34,645 nt of DNA, from NCBI GenBank assembly GCA_964560145.1, contig CAZLKS010000006.1, positions 1 through 34,645 on the forward strand. The letters run 5' to 3'. Position numbers and translations under genes: made by a program. The notes below the pieces were generated by a model. That model searched no databases. It saw only the letters and a program-made list of their open reading frames with translations, and had not been told where the DNA came from. Source of the stretch: JAHFLF01 sp964560145 (lineage in GTDB: Bacteria; Patescibacteriota; Minisyncoccia; UBA6257; 1-14-0-10-44-23). This document shows positions 1 through 7,321 of the stretch, piece after piece (position 1 is the stretch's first letter; the number at the start of each line of letters is the position of its first letter).

Positions 1-11
1 TGGTTTGACAT

Positions 12-29
12 GGAATAAGTATACCAAAA
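12..29 (-). promoter_or_regulatory. Extended -10 promoter of a gene leaving the left edge
   Basis: On the minus strand this reads TTTTTGGTATACTTATTCC, with a TATACT -10 box at 23-18 preceded by TGG. An ATG at 11-9 (first codons M-S-N) lies at the expected transcription start, about seven bases after the -10 box, so the message would be leaderless. Only three codons of that gene lie inside the window, so it cannot be identified. The same TTTGGTATACT string recurs near 3235 and 4855. Confidence 0.45.
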
Positions 30-81
30 ATCAAGCTGAGGCACACCCCTCCCCGTACCATCCGATAAAGATTGGCTATGA

Positions 82-969
82 CTACTTAAATGAGCCCGTC
101 TCAAAATCGAACTGCTGTTTAAGAGCCATAATGCTTTCCATTGGTTTTCTGTCTCCAATCGCAATGCCGACGGTTTCGGTGCCCATTCCCCAAAGCATAT
201 GCATGAGGTGCTTCTTCCGGACATCAGCTTTTGTTTTTTCGTCTGCTTTTTCCAAATCTCCATGACTCATCCAATCAACTCTATTTTCTAGGTCAGCCAC
301 GTAAGCACCTAAGTCATCCGCACTGTCCGGTAGCTCTCTCAGGAAAGCCGCAAATTCACCCGGTGCGGTCTGCTCACTGATGATTTGATTGCGAACAGTA
401 CGCAATACATCGGCATAAGGCACAGCTTGAATAGCCCGGTTGAGGCTACGAGTACGATGGTCTATTCGCTCTGAGGTTTGCACCTTCCCATTACTGGCGA
501 CGAAAAGACTGTGCTCAGCAAGAAACTTTTGAGGATTTTCCGCCATCTCCTTTCTGAGCTTTTCGTCGGCAAAGAAACTGTCCGTTTGAGAAACGCAGTA
601 AATATCATAAGGGAAATTCTTAAAAGTTGGATACCGGCCACTCTCAAAAGTTTCCCGGCTAAATTCTCCCCAACCAACATTTACTAATTCCGGAGATTCG
701 TTACCCTCTTTATCCATCATTGAAACGACGAGGTAAATTGAGGCGGCATCCCCAGAGAATGCCTTCTCGTCACTTTGAGCATAACCACCGCCCATTTTTG
801 CTCCAAATAATGTTTCGATAGAATCATTCAAATACTTCCGCTCACGCTTCTGCTGCGCCTCGAAGCTTTCAACCGCCTGCCCTACATCCTCAGCCCGAAC
901 CGCTCCTTCTCCAGAAGATAGGCCTGCTCCCGGAATTTCCTGCCCAGACTTTGGAATTTGTCCGTTCAT
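82..969 (-). CDS. Unknown protein, 295 aa, charged
   Basis: I do not recognise this protein. It starts at an ATG at 969 and has no signal peptide or membrane segment. The first 35 residues are Gly/Ser/Glu rich and look disordered. The rest is acidic and mostly helical in character, with a moderately hydrophobic middle near residues 75-130. There is no SD; the start codon follows TAATACT directly. A promoter TTGAAC-17-TTTAAT can be drawn about 50 bases upstream. The A/T-rich leader (TTAATTAAGCTAATACT) closely resembles that of the unknown gene starting at 4519, so the two may be expressed alike. The reading frame is long and intact and no convincing competitor exists on the other strand, so a real gene is likely; its function is open. 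Confidence 0.7.
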   Translation of the reverse strand: MNGQIPKSGQEIPGAGLSSGEGAVRAEDVGQAVESFEAQQKRERKYLNDSIETLFGAKMGGGYAQSDEKAFSGDAASIYLVVSMMDKEGNESPELVNVGWGEFSRETFESGRYPTFKNFPYDIYCVSQTDSFFADEKLRKEMAENPQKFLAEHSLFVASNGKVQTSERIDHRTRSLNRAIQAVPYADVLRTVRNQIISEQTAPGEFAAFLRELPDSADDLGAYVADLENRVDWMSHGDLEKADEKTKADVRKKHLMHMLWGMGTETVGIAIGDRKPMESIMALKQQFDFETGSFK

Positions 970-1037
970 AGTATTAGCTTAATTAATAACATTAAATCAG
1001 GTATCTATACTCAGTTCAACTGTCATTTTTAGCCTCG

Positions 1038-1835
1038 TTACAAACGCAGGGCATTCCAGGAATACATAATCACAGAAAGGACAATCAAAGAGACGATGGT
1101 AGCCACGACGAGCAGTCTTGCCCTCTCAGGGTTAGAAACCACATTTTTTCGCTCCACGTAGCCTCGCCGTAATCCCGCAAAATCAATAGCAGCCTTTATA
1201 ACTATAAAGATAAGTATGCCGATGAAGGGAGATTTTAATTTTAGAATGACAAAAAATGCAAGAAACAGGCCGATGATATAACCCTCCACCCAGCGAGAAG
1301 TTTGCCAAATTATCCTTTCCGCGGAGAGACCGCCTTTCGGTGCCCATTCCTGCCTTTCGAGTGCGTACGCAGCTAACTGATTCGCGAAAACAACAATCCC
1401 GCCAACTGCGAGCCCCTTCCAATCGGGTATACCCGACTCTCCTGCCGCTCTTCCACAAACAAGTGCGTAGATAGAAAGCACGAAGAACCGGAAGGCGTAA
1501 TTTCTAAGTAGGGCAAGTAGCAAGCCGGCCTTTGTCGAGACTATGATTCGCTCCTCACGTGTCTCAGAAAAACGAGTACGACGATATACGTGTATGAATG
1601 TCACCGGCTGGATTTCTTTCAATGCTACGATTTTGAAACAATCAAAAAGTACGGCAATGATGATTGCGACAACATAGGAACTAAAGACCGACCCGATAGA
1701 CCAGTCAAAGAAAATCAGCCCGACGAGCGGCACGATGTTTGGTATAGTTCCGGCCAAAATAATCCCGAGTGTCAGTTTCGGTTTCAATTGATCATATTCA
1801 GGATGAAGACCAGAGGGAATCACGCTGTAAGACAT
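1038..1835 (-). CDS. DUF6498-like multi-pass membrane protein
   Basis: This is an integral membrane protein of 265 aa with about six hydrophobic segments. The first (around residues 22-45, IILAGTIPNIVPLVGLIFF) and the next (VVAIIIAVLFDCFKIVAL) have the character of DUF6498 proteins, whose function is unknown. The frame is open further upstream to 1925, but that part overlaps the end of the murL-like gene in another frame. The ATG at 1835, seven bases after the upstream stop, is the natural start. The tight spacing implies co-transcription with the MurL-like gene. A link to the envelope is possible but is only inferred from that neighbour. Confidence 0.72.
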   Translation of the reverse strand: MSYSVIPSGLHPEYDQLKPKLTLGIILAGTIPNIVPLVGLIFFDWSIGSVFSSYVVAIIIAVLFDCFKIVALKEIQPVTFIHVYRRTRFSETREERIIVSTKAGLLLALLRNYAFRFFVLSIYALVCGRAAGESGIPDWKGLAVGGIVVFANQLAAYALERQEWAPKGGLSAERIIWQTSRWVEGYIIGLFLAFFVILKLKSPFIGILIFIVIKAAIDFAGLRRGYVERKNVVSNPERARLLVVATIVSLIVLSVIMYSWNALRL

Positions 1836-1842
1836 AAAGAAA

Positions 1843-3171
1843 TTATAGCTTATCCTTGCTTTCGTTACAGAAAACTCGTTCTTCCAGCTTGGCGAAGTTG
1901 TAGCCCGCTGGGAAATGTTCTTCAAAGACCTGCATCGCTAGCTCACCCGAATACTCTTGGCGCTGTGCTGCGTAATGCATCGCCAGAATCATCTCTTCGG
2001 GTTCACCAACGCAATCGAGAGGCTTGAATCCTTCAATGCCCAAAATGCGCTTAAAAAGGGGTAGTAGGCCCTTCTTGGCGTAGAGATTAGCACCAAAGAT
2101 GGAGACTACCTCTTTCTTGGGCAGAAATGCCGAGAAACTGGCGAATAAAAACACACACTTCGGACATCGGTTACACCAGTAATTTCGACGAGAAAAACGC
2201 TGCTCGATAGGTGTCAAACAAAAGTAGGTATTACAGCTCGCGACATCATAAAGGTACTGCGGGTAGCGGACAAAACGTCGTACAATCTCAAGTTCGCTAT
2301 ACTTTCGCAAAAGAGAACGCGTCGAAATATCCGGCGTAATGTAGTGCTGTATATAATCACCAATCATTTTTTCGGCTGCAGATGATTTGCACCACTGATG
2401 ATTAACTGGCAGGCCGAGATAATCCAAATTGCCAAAATCAGCACTGCGTTCATTTGAGAAAATGATGGAATCATACCCCAACAACTCGGCAAGTAATGTT
2501 GCGATAAATGTAAAAGTCGAGACTGATGGATACGCGCCCTGCAAAATGAAATCGAGCCATGGATCACGGCGACGCTTAACGCTGATGGTCTTTGCTCCTA
2601 CGAGCTTTGCAATGCGTTCGTGGGCAGGCGTTGGATCGAATGCAAAAAAATCAAATGGCACGCCCGCAGCCTTCAGCATCTCAGCCGAAAGAATGGAGTC
2701 CTTACCAGCACCATTGAGCAAAAGCGCTCGATGAGGACGCGTAAATCGGGTCGGAACCGGTGCAGTCGCGTGGTCGTCATACGGAAACGCAATCAAATTC
2801 CGAAAATCGATTTTCAACAGATAGAAGAATTCACCGAGGCCATTTAGATAGAGCGAATCCCAAAACTGTGCCTGTTCGCGGGTAAGCGTGAAACCCTCAA
2901 TGCGAATATCTCGTGTACGAAAAGCCGACCAGTAGTTAATACCAAGCATTAAAAGCAATGCCTGCAACGTTGATTCGAGTACCGCCGTAGGTATCTTTTC
3001 CCATGCCTCCGCCCCTCGGTTTCCGAAATAAAGACGGTCAGTAAACGTTTTAGTAATGCCGTGCCTAAATTCGACACGATAAGTAAACGAGGCGATTGAA
3101 CGCTGAACGTCAACCGAATACGAAGCAAAGGTAAACGAAACAACTGGCAGTATTTTCGTAGGGTGCCACAC
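1843..3171 (-). CDS. murL: MurL-like UDP-MurNAc-L-Ala-L-Glu epimerase
   Basis: The 442-aa protein resembles MurL, the ATP-dependent enzyme that inverts the terminal L-Glu of UDP-MurNAc-L-Ala-L-Glu to D-Glu. It supplies D-Glu for peptidoglycan by a route that bypasses glutamate racemase. Visible support: an N-terminal beta-rich stretch (VSFTFASYSVDVQ) like the start of MurL, a PP-loop-type motif LLLNGAGKDS near residue 150, and a Cys-rich segment near 345-352 (YWCNRCPKC) preceded by further cysteines. The length fits the family (about 450 aa). The start is a GTG at 3171; a stop lies about 30 bases upstream in frame and no ATG fits the N-terminal domain. No SD is present. The assignment is from motif recall and needs a profile search; the PP-loop family membership is firmer than the exact reaction. 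Confidence 0.62.
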   Translation of the reverse strand: MWHPTKILPVVSFTFASYSVDVQRSIASFTYRVEFRHGITKTFTDRLYFGNRGAEAWEKIPTAVLESTLQALLLMLGINYWSAFRTRDIRIEGFTLTREQAQFWDSLYLNGLGEFFYLLKIDFRNLIAFPYDDHATAPVPTRFTRPHRALLLNGAGKDSILSAEMLKAAGVPFDFFAFDPTPAHERIAKLVGAKTISVKRRRDPWLDFILQGAYPSVSTFTFIATLLAELLGYDSIIFSNERSADFGNLDYLGLPVNHQWCKSSAAEKMIGDYIQHYITPDISTRSLLRKYSELEIVRRFVRYPQYLYDVASCNTYFCLTPIEQRFSRRNYWCNRCPKCVFLFASFSAFLPKKEVVSIFGANLYAKKGLLPLFKRILGIEGFKPLDCVGEPEEMILAMHYAAQRQEYSGELAMQVFEEHFPAGYNFAKLEERVFCNESKDKL

Positions 3172-3232
3172 AATGGTTATGCTGAATTTCTTGAGAGCTC
3201 ACAGGACCGCCATCTCTCATCTCATCAAGAAC

Positions 3233-3245
3233 AGTATACCAAATT
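3233..3245 (-). promoter_or_regulatory. Extended -10 promoter before the MurL-like gene
   Basis: The minus strand reads TTTGGTATACTGT: an extended -10 (TGG before TATACT). The predicted start of transcription falls on ATGAGATGA, a two-codon mini reading frame (M-R-stop). The MurL-like GTG start lies roughly 60 bases further on, so this gene has a leader of about 60 nt. No good -35 box is seen. Confidence 0.4.
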
Positions 3246-3304
3246 TTTCGATGCCATAGCTAAAGACTGGCTTCCTCCCGAAAAGGGTGGCTGACCCCGT
3301 TAGC

Positions 3305-3423
3305 TACGCTCTTCGAGCTACGCAGGACACCACTTCGCAAAGCAAAAAACAACACTCGTTATGTTGCATGGTGCAGTGCTTGCACCGCGTAGCTCGTTGT
3401 ATTTCAACGAGCGAAGTGGTGGG
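3305..3423. repeat. Imperfect palindromic intergenic element, copy 1
   Basis: The gene-free stretch 3172-3475 holds an element that starts CTACGCAGGACACCACTTCGC and ends GCGAAGTGGTGG. The two ends form an 11-base inverted repeat (CACCACTTCGC / GCGAAGTGGTG). Inside lies a smaller palindrome, GGTGCA-GTGC-TTGCACC. A relative with the same left boundary (CTACGCAGGACAC) lies at 4891-4992. The flank AAAAGGGTGGCTG(A)CCCCGTTA is also shared, in opposite orientation, with the region near 4820-4845. No protein is encoded. Confidence 0.55.
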
Positions 3424-3475
3424 CGTTGTGGGACGAAGTTGGAGCGGTTATTCTAAGAAATGTTAGCGTGATTCT

Positions 3476-3842
3476 TTAAACTGTTGGGGTTCCTTGATGA
3501 AATCTCATTCGCCACTCTCCTGCTATTTTTGACCAAATTGAACTCCTATTAGCTATCTCTAATTTATCGTACATAACCTCACTGATATAAGTTATCAGCA
3601 CAACGTCCTTATCAATGACTGTGATATGAAAATTCTTAAGAGGTAATTTTGCATTGATTACCTGAGGGCGCGACCCAAACAGGGTATCTTCCTTTTTGTA
3701 AGTACGACCTGAACGGCCAAACTCAAAAAAATCTGATGCTAAAGTACGCTCCATGTACGGAATATCAAAAACGAGTCTCTGTGCGCCACATTGATTCTTC
3801 CAGCTCTCGTAATTTATCAATATCTTCTGTATTCAAATCCAT
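3476..3842 (-). pseudogene. DUF4440 (NTF2-like) protein, frameshifted in a T run
   Basis: The long frame (C-terminal 100 aa or so) carries the DUF4440 signature: LASDFFEFGRSGRTY near the start, VVLITYIS in the middle and RSSIWSK..GEWRMRFHQGTP at the end. The missing N-terminus is in another frame: ATG at 3842 gives MDLNTEDIDKLRELEESMWR-TETRF and then a stop. Reading the run of five T (plus-strand AAAAA, 3767-3771) as four T joins the halves into TETRFDIPYMERTL, a normal family N-terminus. So either the gene is broken by one inserted base, or the base is a sequence error. DUF4440 folds are cone-shaped NTF2-like barrels with varied, often unknown roles. No SD is present. Confidence 0.8.
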
Positions 3843-3855
3843 AACAACAATCTCT

Positions 3856-4023
3856 TTACAAGATTTGCGCAACGGTAGTTACGCTACTGATTGGAATATA
3901 AATCTGGGGCCGTGGCTCTATTCGTAGTTCACGGGTAGGTGGATCATCAGGTGGTAATGATTGAAAATCTTTCGGAAGGATAGTCTCTAGAACTTGAATA
4001 ACAACTAAGGATTCAAATAGCAT
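3856..4023 (-). CDS. Small hypothetical protein, 55 aa, Pro-rich
   Basis: This short frame begins at an ATG at 4023 and encodes MLFESLVVIQVLETILPKDF and then a proline-rich stretch with alternating Pro and acidic or basic residues, ending in SSVTTVAQIL. It fills the space between the unknown gene ending at 4037 and the DUF4440 gene starting at 3842, with gaps of about 13 bases on each side, which is the main reason to believe it. There is no SD and no recognised domain. It could be a fragment of a larger protein. Confidence 0.35.
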   Translation of the reverse strand: MLFESLVVIQVLETILPKDFQSLPPDDPPTRELRIEPRPQIYIPISSVTTVAQIL

Positions 4024-4036
4024 AAAAATACATTGT

Positions 4037-4519
4037 TTAATCTTTTTGGACGATCATATTACTCAATTTCGTTGTTTTAGCAGTTGCATCGCGAGAGCCT
4101 AATCGTGTTTGCACATCTCTGATAAATTTGCTCAAAAATGGCACTCCCGCACTTTTAATTTCGGTTCTTGCTCCATTGTCATCATTACGTTCTAACAACA
4201 TTCCTGCCCCAAGCAGAGTTGCAGTTAAGTCCTCAACTTTATGGGCTGGAGGTGCCTTCAGCGAAGAACCAAAATTGGCAGTTCGGCCTAACTGTTCTGA
4301 AAATCTATCGGCAGCAGCAAGTAGCGAAGGAATTTCAGTTGGTCTTTCTTTGCTAGCCTCATCATCTCTTTCTAACCGTCCTATTGCTGCCGTAAGGGCA
4401 AGAGCGAATTGATCACTTAATTCTCTAATTCGTTCTTGATGTTCTGGGCTAACCTGTTTTAACTTTTCAGCAGTAAAAGCCTGCTTGGACATATCGCCAC
4501 TACCCATTTCTGGTTTCAT
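4037..4519 (-). CDS. Unknown helical protein, 160 aa
   Basis: The function is not recognised. The protein is soluble and almost wholly helical by composition (runs such as EKLKQVSPEHQERIRELSDQ), with a Lys/Thr-rich C-terminus. The ATG at 4519 is preceded by a leader (TTAATTAACTTAATACTAT) very like that of the gene starting at 969, and a TTGACT -35-like box lies about 45 bases upstream. There is no SD. It is likely the first gene of a short unit with the 55-aa frame and the DUF4440 gene. Confidence 0.65.
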   Translation of the reverse strand: MKPEMGSGDMSKQAFTAEKLKQVSPEHQERIRELSDQFALALTAAIGRLERDDEASKERPTEIPSLLAAADRFSEQLGRTANFGSSLKAPPAHKVEDLTATLLGAGMLLERNDDNGARTEIKSAGVPFLSKFIRDVQTRLGSRDATAKTTKLSNMIVQKD

Positions 4520-4576
4520 ATAGTATTAAGTTAATTAACATCAAGCATAACGCTATTCAGTCAATCAGGCAAAAGC

Positions 4577-4849
4577 CTATCGGTTGCTGTACCAAGCCCC
4601 AATCTTGCCGATTATCCACGTAGCCACGCTGATCCAAATCAGCGTTTCGCCAATCCACGGCGAGCCACCATTGCTACCGACTACACCAGCAAGAATGATA
4701 CCCAAGAAAAGCATTGCCCATGCCATCAAGATTACTTTCTTCCATTTCTTAGCTGTAAGCTCTAATTGAAAAACGGGTGGATTTTCTTTGTTCGTTACTA
4801 CTTCCATGACCTGCACGGAGATTAACGGGGCAGCCACCCTTTTCGTCAA
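4577..4849 (-). CDS. Small two-helix membrane protein
   Basis: This encodes a small protein with two hydrophobic helices (VILMAWAMLFLGIILAGVVG and LIWISVATWIIGKIGAW) after a polar N-terminus. The family is unknown. Three starts are possible: an upstream one at 4876, a TTG at 4849 and an ATG at 4807 (MEVVTNKEN). I chose the TTG because a clear extended -10 box (TTTGGTATACT) ends seven bases before it, which would make the message leaderless. The ATG at 4807 is the conservative alternative and gives 76 aa. Neither has an SD. Confidence 0.5.
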   Translation of the reverse strand: MTKRVAAPLISVQVMEVVTNKENPPVFQLELTAKKWKKVILMAWAMLFLGIILAGVVGSNGGSPWIGETLIWISVATWIIGKIGAWYSNR

Positions 4850-4852
4850 CAA

Positions 4853-4865
4853 ATACAGTATACCA
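4853..4865 (-). promoter_or_regulatory. Extended -10 promoter
   Basis: The minus strand reads TTTGGTATACTGT, identical over 13 bases to the promoter near 3239. The predicted transcription start falls on the TTG at 4849. No matching -35 box is evident, as is usual for extended -10 promoters. Confidence 0.45.
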
Positions 4866-4890
4866 AACTCGCCCATGCTTCGTTCCCGCT

Positions 4891-4992
4891 GGAACTACGC
4901 AGGACACTGCTTCTCCGCTCGAGATAATTTATAGCTCAAAGTAGAATATAACACTCAGTGCCGCGCACTGCGTAGTGTACTCACGAAGCAGT
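4891..4992. repeat. Imperfect palindromic intergenic element, copy 2
   Basis: The element begins CTACGCAGGACACTGCTTC and ends CACGAAGCAGTGG, so its ends form a nine-base inverted repeat (CACTGCTTC / GAAGCAGTG). Between them is the short near-palindrome CAGTGCCGCGCACTG. It shares its left edge with the element at 3305-3423 but has diverged inside. It abuts the 3' end of tRNA-Ala. Confidence 0.5.
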
Positions 4993-5062
4993 GGACCTGG
5001 GGAGAATCGAACTCCCGCTTCAGCAATGCGAATGCCGCGTAATACCACTTTACTACAGGCCC
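4992..5062 (-). tRNA. tRNA-Ala(CGC)
   Basis: A 71-nt cloverleaf. The acceptor stem is GGGCCTG / CAGGTCC with the G3-U70 pair that marks alanine tRNAs, and the discriminator is A. The D arm is GTAAAGTGGTATTAC, the anticodon stem CGGCA / TGCTG with loop TTCGCAT (anticodon CGC), and the T arm carries GTTCGATTC. CCA is not encoded. The frame at 4955-5197 that covers it is a shadow. The next 160 bases (5063-5229) hold no gene I can support. Confidence 0.93.
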
Positions 5063-5229
5063 ATGTCCCCACATCCGGAACCTCTTCGGTCGCGACCCTA
5101 GCCAATTTCCGTTAGCTCGCGAAGGGACACCGCAAGGAGTAGGTTCTAAAAGAATAGCAAAGGCTGACAGTATCAGCAATAAGCATCGACCTGCCAACCC
5201 TCAGCAGGAAGGAATGACACACCGCAAAA

Positions 5230-5766
5230 CTACTGAGACTCGGTTACAGCAGTGGTTTTCTCTGGCAAAAGCATCCTTATGATAAATGGCGCAGCAATAC
5301 CGATAAGTGCTCCGCCGACAATATCGAGCGGATAGTGAACACCCGCAAAAACACGAGCCAGCCCCATCAGCGTGGCAGCAACGTAAAGCCAGGTGCCCCA
5401 GCGGCGGCTCATAAACAGGAATACGAGGGTCGCGATGGTAAAGAAGAGGGTCGCGTGGCCAGACGGAAACGAAGCCGTCGCCTCGTGCGAAATGAGCGGT
5501 GTAATATTATAAGCAACAAACGGTCGCGGTCGATAAAAGAAGAAGTTAATCGCCGGTCGAACGATTCCAGATGCCAGAATGACCGAAAGACTTGAGACAG
5601 CAATCACGTATAATCGCTCTCGAACATCTTGTCGCAGTAATAAAGCTGTCACGAAAATCAACAAGATAACATACGCAATGTACTGTGCAAAAAAAATAGC
5701 GATAATATCCAGTGCCGGATATTTCCCTGCAAGGCTCATAATCCACTGCATGTCTCCTGTTGGCAT
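5230..5766 (-). CDS. PAP2-family membrane phosphatase
   Basis: This is an integral membrane phosphatase of the PAP2 family, which removes phosphate from lipid phosphates such as undecaprenyl pyrophosphate or phosphatidate. All three family motifs are present: an RP motif (FFFYRPRPF), the PSGH box (SFPSGHAT) and the final R...H...D box (RVFAGVHYPLDIVGG). About five or six membrane helices surround them. In this genome, recycling of the undecaprenyl carrier is plausible, but the substrate cannot be read from sequence. The frame is open to 5877, but the upstream part overlaps hairpins. ATG 5766 (MPTGDMQW) or ATG 5751 (MQWIM, with AGGAG close by) are the realistic starts. Confidence 0.88.
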   Translation of the reverse strand: MPTGDMQWIMSLAGKYPALDIIAIFFAQYIAYVILLIFVTALLLRQDVRERLYVIAVSSLSVILASGIVRPAINFFFYRPRPFVAYNITPLISHEATASFPSGHATLFFTIATLVFLFMSRRWGTWLYVAATLMGLARVFAGVHYPLDIVGGALIGIAAPFIIRMLLPEKTTAVTESQ

Positions 5767-5875
5767 GTAGATTTTGTTAAAATGGTTACCAGAGCATTTT
5801 ACTACAAAATCTGCACCCCGCCAACGGCGTGGGTATTCCCTAATCCCGCCTATGGCGGGATAAAGGTTTTCTAAC

Positions 5876-5901
5876 AAAAAACAGCCCGAAGGCTGTTTTT
5901 T
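5876..5901 (-). terminator. Bidirectional terminator after rpsR
   Basis: AAAAAACAGCC-CGAA-GGCTGTTTTTT is a perfect 11-base stem with a four-base loop and a T tract in both directions. It ends the rpsF-ssb-rpsR unit. A second small hairpin (TCCCGCC-TAT-GGCGGGA) follows near 5843-5861. Confidence 0.9.
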
Positions 5902-5912
5902 GAGAAAGCCCT

Positions 5913-6125
5913 TTAGCGACGGACGAACGGAAGCAGTCCGAGCGTACGAGCACGCTTGATAGCCGTGGCGAGAGCACGCTGGTGCTTTGCACAGGTGGAG
6001 GTGTACTTTGGGTCAACAATCTTTGCCTGACCGGAGATGAAGCGCTTCAAAAGAGCGACATCCTTGTAATCCGGGTGCTCGATATTCTGCGAGCAGAAGA
6101 AACATTGTTTTGGCGTGTAGGCCAT
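5913..6125 (-). CDS. rpsR: 30S ribosomal protein bS18
   Basis: The 70-aa product is ribosomal protein bS18, which pairs with bS6 on the platform of the small subunit. Family features are visible: CFFC near the N-terminus, YKDVALLKRFISGQAKI in the centre and RTLGLLPFVRR at the C-terminus. The start ATG at 6125 has no SD; the leader is nearly pure A/T. It is the last gene of the classical rpsF-ssb-rpsR order, 131 bases after ssb. That gap contains no gene but has repeated TTCGTATTTCGTA-like strings. Confidence 0.96.
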   Translation of the reverse strand: MAYTPKQCFFCSQNIEHPDYKDVALLKRFISGQAKIVDPKYTSTCAKHQRALATAIKRARTLGLLPFVRR

Positions 6126-6256
6126 ATGTTTATATTGATTACTTTATTTTAATTGCATATCGCTACGAAATACTAAAGTGTGCGAAAGTACGAAATGAAA
6201 CAGTCTCGATAGTATGTTCGTAATTTCTTATCTTTTTCGTATTTCGTAGAGATAAC

Positions 6257-6727
6257 CTAGAACGGTAGGTCTTCGGCCTTAATCTCTTCGTCGATGTTGA
6301 TAGTCGGAATCTCTTCGATGCCGGACGGCACCTGACTTCCGGCTCCCGCGTCAGCTCTTTGCTCTTGGCTATTGGCTCTTTGCGGTGCACCAGCACCAGT
6401 GGACTTCGGTCCAAACTGCACGCGCTCAGCAACGATTTCCGTCACGTATTTCTTAACACCGGTCTTGTCTTCGTAGCTGCGGGTCGAGAGTCGGCCCTCA
6501 ATCAAAGCAATCTGGCCCTTGACCAAAAACTTGCTGACGATTTCAGCTTGGCGACCCCAGACAACGATGTTGTGATACTCGACTTCTTCCTGCTTCTGGT
6601 TGTTCTTATCGTTCCAAACGCGATTGGTGGCAAGAGAGAACACCGATACAGGACTGCCGCTCTTCGTACTGCGAAGCTGCGGATCAGCCGTGAGTCGGCC
6701 CATGATGAAGACCTTGTTTAGGTTCAT
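6257..6727 (-). CDS. ssb: Single-stranded DNA-binding protein
   Basis: The 156-aa SSB has an N-terminal OB fold (MNLNKVFIMGRLTADPQLR, VWGRQAEIVSKFLVKGQIALIEGRL), a low-complexity Gly/Ala/Gln linker near residues 110-135, and the acidic tip EDLPF. That tip is the docking peptide for partner enzymes of replication and repair. It binds single-stranded DNA, normally as a tetramer. The ATG at 6727 follows GAATACTCT and lacks an SD. The gene sits between rpsF and rpsR, the conserved arrangement. Confidence 0.96.
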   Translation of the reverse strand: MNLNKVFIMGRLTADPQLRSTKSGSPVSVFSLATNRVWNDKNNQKQEEVEYHNIVVWGRQAEIVSKFLVKGQIALIEGRLSTRSYEDKTGVKKYVTEIVAERVQFGPKSTGAGAPQRANSQEQRADAGAGSQVPSGIEEIPTINIDEEIKAEDLPF

Positions 6728-6818
6728 AGAGTATTCGCTAACAATGCTAATTAATATTAATAATGCGAATTGCTTTTCTTATTAGCATTATTACCTTTGC
6801 AATTCGTATTGTTCGCGA

Positions 6819-7244
6819 TTACTTAAGGATTTCTTCCAGAGTCTGAGACAACTTTTCGTTACTCAAACTGTCAATACGGTCAACGCTTGGCTTTGGAGCC
6901 GCAGCACCAACGGCGGTCGTCGCACCCTCAACACGAGGCTCGCGAGACTCTGAACGTGGCTTGGTCTTTGGGACCTTGACCATGAGAAAACGTAAAACGC
7001 CTTCTTTTAATTGTAACGCCTCAGTCAGTTCCTTCACTGCGTCACCGGTTTTAAAAGTCAGGTGGTAGTAGCCAAACTGGCCCACCTCCTGCTTCTTAAT
7101 CGGATACGCAAGTTGGATCGAAGACACCGGCGACTTGGTTTTGACGGTCGCACCATGCGACTTCAACACCTCATCTAAGGCAGTCTCCGACTCGCCCACT
7201 CTGAGCACATAGGCAAGCTCGTATACCACTTCTTTTTCGCTCAT
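6819..7244 (-). CDS. rpsF: 30S ribosomal protein bS6
   Basis: The bS6 core (residues 1-95) begins MSEKEVVYELAYVLRVGE, followed by a region typical of the family (IKKQEVGQFGYYHLTFKT) and the end of the fold (LRFLMVKVPK). A basic/Ala-rich tail and a final helix (SNEKLSQTLEEILK) make it about 40 residues longer than many bS6 proteins. The frame remains open to 7382 but runs into the dispersed repeat; the ATG at 7244 is the true start by homology. No SD is present. It is the first gene of the rpsF-ssb-rpsR unit. Confidence 0.93.
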   Translation of the reverse strand: MSEKEVVYELAYVLRVGESETALDEVLKSHGATVKTKSPVSSIQLAYPIKKQEVGQFGYYHLTFKTGDAVKELTEALQLKEGVLRFLMVKVPKTKPRSESREPRVEGATTAVGAAAPKPSVDRIDSLSNEKLSQTLEEILK

Positions 7245-7278
7245 ATAAGAAGATATTAGGTTAGTTTTTAATGTGTGT

Positions 7279-7307
7279 ATCTTATAGCATTTGAGCCGTT
7301 TTGCCAA
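7279..7307 (-). promoter_or_regulatory. Promoter of rpsF-ssb-rpsR
   Basis: On the minus strand TTGGCA (7307-7302) is followed after 17 bases by TAAGAT (7284-7279). This would place the transcription start about 30 bases before the rpsF ATG. An alternative -10, TATAAG, overlaps with a 15-base spacer. Confidence 0.5.
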
Positions 7308-7321
7308 GCCCTGTTGCAAAA

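Noticed and set aside
3100..3290. Plus-strand frame reading ...GYAEFLESSQDRHLSSHQEQ...KDWLPPEKGG
   Set aside because: Protein-like at its end, but it has no start codon with an SD and its first half is antisense to the MurL-like gene. It might be a remnant, but support is too weak.
4955..5197. 80-aa frame across tRNA-Ala
   Set aside because: It overlaps the tRNA fully and has no SD or protein features.
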